From JBCCBI01 sp039034155 (GTDB taxonomy: Bacteria > Deinococcota > Deinococci > Deinococcales > Trueperaceae): DNA of 5,680 nucleotides. Position 1 is the first letter of the stretch, and the number at the start of each line of letters is the position of its first letter. Under the pieces are notes generated by a model. It had not been told where the DNA came from, searched no databases, and was given only the letters and a program-made list of their open reading frames with translations. The stretch is from positions 1 to 5,680 of the forward strand of contig JBCCBI010000374.1 in the NCBI GenBank assembly GCA_039034155.1, read 5' to 3'. A program made the translations under genes and the position numbers. Positions 1 to 4,774 of the stretch are shown here, one piece after another.

Positions 1-1
1 C

Positions 2-124
2 GCCATCAAGGTCAAAGCTGCAGCCCTTGGCAAATCCCGCTACGCGCTTGTCCACGACCTACTCTACGATTTCCTTAGAGCAGAGTTGCAGAATCCCCAT
101 ATTCCTGCTCTACTTTCTGCTTAG
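2..124 (+). CDS. C-terminal 40 codons of an unidentified protein (5' end outside window)
   Basis: An open frame enters from the left edge and ends at TAG 122-124. The residues read AIKVKAAALGKSRYALVHDL, then LYDFLRAELQNPHIPALLSA. The tail looks helical, with alternating hydrophobic and charged residues and a Leu/Tyr/Phe-rich stretch, which is compatible with a real protein C-terminus. No motif was recognised, so no function is proposed. Of the other plus frames, one stops near base 76 and the other runs on to about 176 with a less protein-like composition. The frame choice is therefore likely but not certain. The gene points the same way as the regulator operon but is separated from it by 191 bases, so it is probably a separate transcription unit. 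Confidence 0.5.
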   Translation, partial: AIKVKAAALGKSRYALVHDLLYDFLRAELQNPHIPALLSA

Positions 125-315
125 AAGCGTAAGTCCTAATTTTATGACACGTGATGGCAACGACTGCGGTTGTTGATGAATATCGTGACCTCGAGACCAC
201 ACTACTTTTTGTGCCACCTACCTGCAACACATGTCATTAACAGCGTAAACTTGAAGCTAAGGCAGATCACAAAGACATCAGCATTGAGTCACACTCTTTT
301 GAAAGATCATATTTT
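125..315. other. Intergenic region upstream of the regulator operon
   Basis: This 191-base gap should carry the promoter of the two-component operon. No strong sigma-70 promoter is visible. The best candidate is TTGTGC at 209-214 and TGTCAT at 232-237 with a 17-base spacer, matching the consensus at only 3/6 and 4/6 positions. The region also holds a CACGTG palindrome at 148-153 and a CTCGAG palindrome at 190-195. No convincing terminator for the upstream gene is seen. The short CAAC/GTTG inverted repeat near 158-172 is too weak. Confidence 0.35.
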
Positions 316-1026
316 ATGGCTGTTATTTTATTAGTTGAAGACGAAGTTGAACTAGCTGACGTGGTCGAAGCTTATTTACAACGTGAGGGTCACACGGTTG
401 AGCGCGCACATGATGGCGAGCGGGCAGCCTCACTTTTTTTAGCAGTACGCCCAGATTTAGTTCTGCTCGATATTATGCTGCCTGGTCGGGACGGTCTAAG
501 CTTACTTAAACAGTTTCAGGCAAGCGCGCCGCAAACGCCTGTACTCATGCTCACCGCTAAAGCTGAAGACGACGACAAACTGCGTGGGTTGGATTTAGGC
601 GCAGATGACTATATTGTGAAGCCTTTTAACCCTCGTGAGGTAGTGGCCCGAGTCCGTGCAGTTTTGCGGCGCAGCCAAGGCAGTTTTGAGAGCGCGCTGA
701 TTCGGGTGGGGCCGCTCGAGCTAGATGAAGCCAGCCTCGAGGCAACCGTATCTGGTACACCGCTACGCTTAACTGCCACCGAGTTTCGCTTGCTGACCCA
801 CCTTGCCAAACATCCGCAGCGGGTATTTAGCCGCCTGGATTTACTGAATGCAGCTTTGCCTGAACGGGATGCATTGGAGCGTGTCATCGACAGTCACCTT
901 AAAAACATCCGCCGTAAACTTGCTAAACTGGGCGCAGGTGAACTTATTGAGACGGTGTATGGCATGGGCTATAGCTTACGTGATGTGCCGCGTGAGTCAT
1001 CACTTAAGTCGTCAGTTAAGTCCTAG
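316..1026 (+). CDS. OmpR/PhoB-family DNA-binding response regulator (BaeR/AdeR-like)
   Basis: This is a cytoplasmic transcription regulator of 236 residues, phosphorylated by the kinase encoded next to it. The receiver domain covers residues 1-119. It has the acidic pair Glu8-Asp9, phospho-acceptor Asp52 in the context LLDIMLP, Thr80 in LTA, and Lys102-Pro103. A winged-helix domain of Trans_Reg_C type follows at about 128-223. It includes TATEFRLL (153-160), a recognition helix around 188-204 with DSHLKNIRRKL, and the terminal wing hairpin VYGMGYSLR. The segment KPFNPREVVARVRAVLRR resembles the AdeR/BaeR branch, though no efflux genes are visible nearby to support that role. The tail has a small SLKS-SVKS duplication. 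The ATG has only a weak GAAAG (301-305) upstream, but no better start is available. The length is normal for the family. Confidence 0.95.
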   Translation: MAVILLVEDEVELADVVEAYLQREGHTVERAHDGERAASLFLAVRPDLVLLDIMLPGRDGLSLLKQFQASAPQTPVLMLTAKAEDDDKLRGLDLGADDYIVKPFNPREVVARVRAVLRRSQGSFESALIRVGPLELDEASLEATVSGTPLRLTATEFRLLTHLAKHPQRVFSRLDLLNAALPERDALERVIDSHLKNIRRKLAKLGAGELIETVYGMGYSLRDVPRESSLKSSVKS

Positions 1027-1082
1027 TTGTCTTATCAGCTACAAGCCTCGAGCCATACCTCTTCAAGAAACCTGTACCCACT

Positions 1083-2513
1083 ATGTCATCAGCTAAGCCC
1101 GCACCAACCCGCATGAGCCTCACCACGCGCCTTGTAATTGCCATGGTGGCGGTGACGCTGGTGTCTCTTGTGCTCATGATTGTCTTGCCACTCTATGTGT
1201 TTCGCAGCCGTTTGGAGACCTTACCACCGAACATCCGCTATGACGTGGAGCGCATTTTAGACAATCCAGATAGTTTTGCGGTCTTACAAGACATTGCCGA
1301 TAACCCTCGTGGCGCTGAACGACGCTTACCAGATAGCCTGCGCAGAGCTATTACCTCCCGATGGAATTCTAGGGGTTGGACGTCTAGGGGGCGGAGCAAT
1401 ACCACGTTCACACCCTCTGCTAATGAAACCTCATCGACACCTTCTGACCCAGCATCTTCCCAAGAAGGCAGGCTGTTACGGCAACGGGTGCTCGAGTCAT
1501 TTCGGGACCGCCTCAATGAGCTGGAAACCATTGCAAATGACGTGCGTGCCGAGCGCTCACGCAACTTGCTGCTGTCTGCTTTGGCAGCTTGTTTGGTGGC
1601 TGCCACCATTGCCGTGCTAGTTGCCCGGCGTATTGCTAGGCCTGTGCGGTCTGTTGCCCAGGCCGCCCAGCAACTAAGTGACGGTGATTTATCTGCCAGA
1701 GCCACGCTAACTAACCCCACTGACCTAGAAACTGAACTGCTGGCGCAGAAGTTTAACCACATGGCAGCCACGCTCGAGCAACAGGAAGACGAACGCACCA
1801 CCATGATTGCCAACATCGCCCACGAACTACGCACGCCTCTTGCTGTCATGAGCGCCCGCTTAACTGCCCTAGAAGATGGCGTATTAGCGCTAGACGGCAC
1901 TGAAGTTGCCCGTTTACAACGCCACACTCAACGCCTCACTCGGTTAGTGGATGACTTACGCACATTATCTTTGTTTGATGCCGGCCGCCTCACCCTAGAA
2001 CGTCAACAACTGGATTTACGCGATGTGCTGGACAACGTTGTAGACGATGCTAGTAAACGTGCTAGCGAGGTAAGTATTGTCCTCGACGTACCTGATGACC
2101 CCCTTTGGATTGAGGGAGATGGTCTACGGCTCGAGCAAGTCTTTAACAACCTCGTCGGGAACGCCTTACGTCATGCATCATTGGCAGATACTCACCTTGC
2201 CGTGAACATTCGCGCGGGACAAAATAGCTCTCAAGAAATTTGGGTACAGGTTGACGACAGTGGATTAGGACTTTCTGAAGAAGCACTGGAACGGGCCTTT
2301 GACAGGTTTTACTCGAGCCACGCCAGTCAAGGCGGCGGCTTAGGTCTGGCAATTGTGGAGACCCTCGTGAAGCTTCACGGCGGCCGCGTGAGTGCCGCCA
2401 ACACGCCGGCTGGTGGGGCGCAGTTTACGGTGAAACTGCCCTCGAGCCTGCCTGAGCATCACCCTGTTCAACAAGAACCTACTTCTGCTGATGCTTCCCG
2501 TCAGGTCGCTTGA
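1083..2513 (+). CDS. HAMP-domain sensor histidine kinase, partner of the preceding regulator
   Basis: This is an inner-membrane sensor kinase of 476 residues that should phosphorylate the regulator encoded 56 bases upstream. TM1 lies at about 17-40. A periplasmic segment follows at about 41-161, with a Ser/Thr/Asn/Arg-rich low-complexity part (about 91-128) and then a charged, probably coiled-coil stretch (129-160). TM2 is at 162-181 and HAMP at about 182-234. The HisKA H-box is IAHELRTPLA with phospho-acceptor His247. The HATPase_c domain has the N-box NNLVGNALRHA (Asn356 and Asn360), G1 DDSGLGL (391-397), an F-box around 401-411 and G2 GGGLGLAIV (417-425), so all catalytic boxes are present. 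The start used here has a weak AAGAAA upstream. An ATG at codon 11 is an alternative. The sensor domain matches no named ligand-binding fold that I recognise, so the signal is unknown. Confidence 0.94.
   Translation: MSSAKPAPTRMSLTTRLVIAMVAVTLVSLVLMIVLPLYVFRSRLETLPPNIRYDVERILDNPDSFAVLQDIADNPRGAERRLPDSLRRAITSRWNSRGWTSRGRSNTTFTPSANETSSTPSDPASSQEGRLLRQRVLESFRDRLNELETIANDVRAERSRNLLLSALAACLVAATIAVLVARRIARPVRSVAQAAQQLSDGDLSARATLTNPTDLETELLAQKFNHMAATLEQQEDERTTMIANIAHELRTPLAVMSARLTALEDGVLALDGTEVARLQRHTQRLTRLVDDLRTLSLFDAGRLTLERQQLDLRDVLDNVVDDASKRASEVSIVLDVPDDPLWIEGDGLRLEQVFNNLVGNALRHASLADTHLAVNIRAGQNSSQEIWVQVDDSGLGLSEEALERAFDRFYSSHASQGGGLGLAIVETLVKLHGGRVSAANTPAGGAQFTVKLPSSLPEHHPVQQEPTSADASRQVA
1368..1397 (+). 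repeat. Imperfect 15-base tandem duplication inside the kinase sensor domain
   Basis: Two adjacent 15-base units, TCTAGGGGTTGGACG and TCTAGGGGGCGGAGC, match at 11 of 15 positions and encode SRGWT followed by SRGRS. They keep the reading frame and lie at the start of the low-complexity part of the periplasmic segment, which suggests local expansion by slippage. Confidence 0.5.
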
Positions 2514-2541
2514 GTGACTCAGCTATCACAAGTCAAAACTT
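2514..2541 (+). other. Putative true start and 5' frame break of the salvage-family gene
   Basis: GTG at 2514 directly follows the kinase TGA (2511-2513), with a weak AGG at 2503-2505 about nine bases upstream. It reads MTQLSQVK, and the next base then shifts the frame. Omitting one A from the four-A run 2535-2538 joins it to LATIRDACAQ, the expected start of the family domain. As given, the GTG frame stops at TGA after 13 codons. A TTG at 2510 overlapping the kinase stop is another possible start, but it would need a shift of the opposite sign. Confidence 0.5.
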
Positions 2542-2628
2542 GCAACTATTCGTGACGCCTGCGCGCAGGTTGCAGCCAACGCAAGCCACGTTCACATCAC
2601 AGGAGATATCGCAACCTACGTTCAACAG

Positions 2629-3618
2629 TTGGATGTTGCCGCTATCACTCGGCCCGTCTACGACACGGTTCACCACTTTACAGGTGAGGCTGACTCACTT
2701 GCCAACTACATCCTCGTGTTAGATGCCATCAATTTTGGTTCGGGCTATTTTCCACACCTACAAAAACGCGCCACTGCATCTGGACAGCGCATGTCTGGGT
2801 ATTTTACGGTTGCGTCCTACCTTAAAGATTACTTTGAGGTTCATGGTCCACCTACCCCTCAAACTTTGCAAACCCTTACACAAGCTGATTGTGCCAACAT
2901 CTTCCAGCAAGACTTAGAAGATGATATTCGTGCTGAGCTGATGGGCTTGTTTGCTCGAGCGCTCTATGATTTAGGTGAGGTTCTACTTGAGAACTATGGC
3001 GGCAGTTCAGTGCAATTTGTTGAGGCTGCTAACCACTCTGCCGAAGCACTGGCAACCCAACTCACCGCCATGCCCTTCTTTCAAGATGCCGCCAACTACA
3101 ACAGCATCCCCATTCCGATTTATAAACGCGCGCAGATTGCTGTATCCGACCTTGCACTTGCCTTTGACAACCAAAATCTAGGCTATTTTGAGGACATTAA
3201 CCAACTTACAATTTTTGCAGATAATCTTGTGCCGCATGTCTTGCACGTAGATGGGTTGCTGACGTATTCGGAGGAACTTGAGGGGATGCTCGAGGCAGGC
3301 CAGCTCTTACCCGCAGGGAGCGACATGGAAATTGAACTGCGCGCCGTCTCCATTCACACCGTTGAGTTGATGGTTGAGTCTCTACGCGCTCAAGGTCAAC
3401 AGGTTAGCACCCGTGAGCTAGACATGCTGCTGTGGAACCAAGGCCAAGCAGCGCACTACCGACAAACAACCCCGCCACCGCACGCGCACTGTCTTCTACT
3501 AACGTTGTGGTGTCTGTGGGCTTCTTATCGCAACAATCACGCAATTCAGCAAACGACACATAGCGTTGATGGCATCTCCCTTTCTCCCCATCCCCCTTTC
3601 CTTCAAAACGACGTTTGA
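2629..3618 (+). CDS. Queuosine salvage (Qng1/DUF2419) family protein, reading frame disrupted at both ends
   Basis: The coordinates give the longest uninterrupted frame from a possible start codon (TTG); homology extends further. Family members are glycosylases that release queuine from queuosine 5'-monophosphate for re-use in tRNA. Conserved stretches visible are ILVLDAINFGSGYFP, AMPFFQDAANYNSIPIPIYKRAQ, LTIFADNLVPHVL, ELRAVSIHTVELM and LDMLLWNQGQ. The family N-terminal helix (LATIRDACAQVAANASHVHI) lies in this frame upstream of TTG, from 2539, but no start codon serves it because TGA at 2515 blocks the frame. GTG at 2514 could start it if one A of the run 2535-2538 were absent. At the 3' end, the expected ending RHRTRTVFY plus TAA (3473-3502) sits one frame over. 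The last residues from about 3471 to 3618 in this frame are therefore probably not native. The ancestral gene is likely 2514-3502, about 328 residues. The cause is either two indel mutations (a pseudogene) or sequence errors. It abuts the kinase stop codon, so co-transcription is likely. Confidence 0.8.
   Translation: MDVAAITRPVYDTVHHFTGEADSLANYILVLDAINFGSGYFPHLQKRATASGQRMSGYFTVASYLKDYFEVHGPPTPQTLQTLTQADCANIFQQDLEDDIRAELMGLFARALYDLGEVLLENYGGSSVQFVEAANHSAEALATQLTAMPFFQDAANYNSIPIPIYKRAQIAVSDLALAFDNQNLGYFEDINQLTIFADNLVPHVLHVDGLLTYSEELEGMLEAGQLLPAGSDMEIELRAVSIHTVELMVESLRAQGQQVSTRELDMLLWNQGQAAHYRQTTPPPHAHCLLLTLWCLWASYRNNHAIQQTTHSVDGISLSPHPPFLQNDV
3473..3502 (+). other. Displaced C-terminus of the salvage-family gene (RHRTRTVFY, stop)
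   Basis: Nine codons, CGC at 3473 to TAC at 3497, spell RHRTRTVFY and are followed at once by TAA 3500-3502. An HRTR-plus-aromatic ending is what I expect of this family. It is one frame ahead of the main frame, which reads HYRQTT just before it. Removing one base between about 3463 and 3473, for example from the four-C run 3470-3473, restores continuity. Confidence 0.7.
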
Positions 3619-3650
3619 ATTATCTGTAACGCTACCTCGTACATTTACCC
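3503..3650. other. Convergent intergenic region
   Basis: If the salvage gene ended at 3502, this would be a 3'-to-3' gap. It holds a pyrimidine tract (3575-3604, one A) that is G-rich on the minus strand. It also holds an inverted repeat TTCAAA/TTTGAA (3602-3619, six-base loop) without a following T run. Neither is a convincing intrinsic terminator. Confidence 0.4.
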
Positions 3651-4655
3651 TCAATTCCCAACTGCTTGTTCGTCAAAGTTCAGTGGCTCAGCCGCCGGAA
3701 CTTCATCTACAAAAATAAGCGTGTCGCCATCTAACGCGTACCGCTGGGTGATGCGGGTGCGTGAGCAACAAGGTGGGTCAGTTTCACCAAGGGTAAGTAC
3801 GTCTATATGAATAAAGTCAGACTCAATATAAAGCCGTTGTACGTTATCGGTTATTTCTAAATCGCGACTGGCAACATACTGTGCAGACGCTGATTCATTA
3901 CGCATCACAGTCAGGGTTGTGACTTGCTGGGTGCCAATTTGACTGCTGAGCAGCACGGCTGCGTCTTGGTCGCCGTCGCGGTCAAGGTCAGCTAGGGCGT
4001 AGCGAGACAGGGTTAGCTCGAGCCGCCCCCGTTCACTGGTTTCGCCGTAGCGCCCATTCACCAGTTGCACCACACGCGGCAACGACGCACCATCTAGCGC
4101 ATTGGCTTGATATTTAGCTTGTTGTAAGGCCTGCACAAACACCGCATCGTCTGCTACTTGCAGCCATGTGCCTTCGGACAATCTATAGCGCTCCACTGCA
4201 CGCATACTAGGGCAACACAGAGGGTCATCGTCATCGTGACGGATGAGGTTAAGCACAACCGTGCCGTCCAGCACGTTAAACTCATCAATACGAGTGCGGT
4301 CGCCAATGAATCTTGATGTTACTTGCTGCGGTACACCGCGTTGTTCAATAAAAGCTACCAGCTCAAAAAAGACACCTGAACCACCGCTCGAGCTACGAAC
4401 TAGGGCGACTGCGTCGTTATCACCGTCGCTGTCGAGGTCACTGCTGAGGTACTCGAGCAAGCTCACCTCAATCTCTTGCCCCTCACGTGTGCCGGTATAT
4501 TCACCATCTTGCAGTTGCACTTGCCCAACCGCAGTGGACACGCGGGTGTTGGGAAGCATGTCAGCAAGGTCGGTTTGCGCCTGAGCAAGTTGTGCAATCG
4601 AGGTCGTGGCCAGCAATATAGCGCAAACAAACTCAATAATGTGATGTCTTTGCAT
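3651..4655 (-). CDS. Exported two-domain protein with Dx(D)xDGDxD calcium-type loops and Cys-Cys motifs
   Basis: This is a protein of 334 residues with an N-terminal signal peptide (hydrophobic core about 6-24) and likely cleavage after AQA (residue 26), so it is periplasmic or secreted. The mature part consists of two diverged copies of one domain, about 46-167 and 196-319. Each has, in order, a DGEY/NGRY turn, a loop of FG-GAP/dockerin calcium-binding type (DLDSDGDNDA 73-82; DLDRDGDQDA 223-232) and a segment with a Cys-Cys pair before a basic YxL strand (DPLCCPS 144-150; DPPCCSR 293-299). Similar domains occur in uncharacterised bacterial exported proteins. Calcium binding is inferred from the loops; the role is unknown. 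The ATG has a strong AAGGGGG nine bases upstream, which supports the start. The gene diverges from the beta-helix gene, sharing a 119-base control region. Confidence 0.85.
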   Translation of the reverse strand: MQRHHIIEFVCAILLATTSIAQLAQAQTDLADMLPNTRVSTAVGQVQLQDGEYTGTREGQEIEVSLLEYLSSDLDSDGDNDAVALVRSSSGGSGVFFELVAFIEQRGVPQQVTSRFIGDRTRIDEFNVLDGTVVLNLIRHDDDDPLCCPSMRAVERYRLSEGTWLQVADDAVFVQALQQAKYQANALDGASLPRVVQLVNGRYGETSERGRLELTLSRYALADLDRDGDQDAAVLLSSQIGTQQVTTLTVMRNESASAQYVASRDLEITDNVQRLYIESDFIHIDVLTLGETDPPCCSRTRITQRYALDGDTLIFVDEVPAAEPLNFDEQAVGN

Positions 4656-4664
4656 GGTAGATGT

Positions 4665-4671
4665 CCCCCTT
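4665..4671 (-). promoter_or_regulatory. Strong ribosome binding site (AAGGGGG) for the two-domain exported protein
   Basis: On the minus strand, AAGGGGG precedes the ATG at 4655 with a nine-base spacer. It is the clearest Shine-Dalgarno-like site in the window and fixes the start of this gene. The other genes here have weak or no such sites. Confidence 0.6.
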
Positions 4672-4690
4672 AGCGAGCTGCGTGTTATCT

Positions 4691-4714
4691 AGTTTAACAG
4701 GCTGAGTTTAGCAG
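4691..4714. repeat. 10-base direct repeat in the divergent promoter region
   Basis: AGTTTAACAG (4691-4700) and AGTTTAGCAG (4705-4714) match at 9 of 10 positions, 14 bases apart, between two divergent genes for exported proteins. The position and form fit an operator for a regulator binding as a tandem dimer, but the repeat is short enough to be chance. No clear -35/-10 pair is seen for either gene. TAGATA on the minus strand (4687-4692) is a possible -10. Confidence 0.3.
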
Positions 4715-4774
4715 ACCGATGTGAAAAGGGCTCGAGTAAGAGTTTTGTAAGCGTCTTTCTGCTACTCTGTCACC

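Noticed and set aside
1238..1927. Minus-strand open frame of 229 codons opposite the histidine kinase
   Set aside because: Ser/Arg/Ala-rich composition and no motif. The plus strand carries every kinase box in this stretch.
2510..2722. Plus-strand 70-codon frame starting at TTG 2510 and overlapping the kinase stop
   Set aside because: The Ser/Thr/Leu-rich product has no resemblance to a family. The adjacent frame carries the salvage-family N-terminus over the same bases.
2535..3473. Programmed ribosomal frameshifting to join the three frames of the salvage gene
   Set aside because: The A4 and C4 runs are too short for usual slippage. The 3' site lacks codon re-pairing after a +1 slip, and no stimulatory stop or structure is evident.
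3602..3619. Inverted repeat TTCAAA/TTTGAA as a bidirectional terminator
   Set aside because: The stem is A/T-rich and only six pairs long, and no T run follows on either strand.
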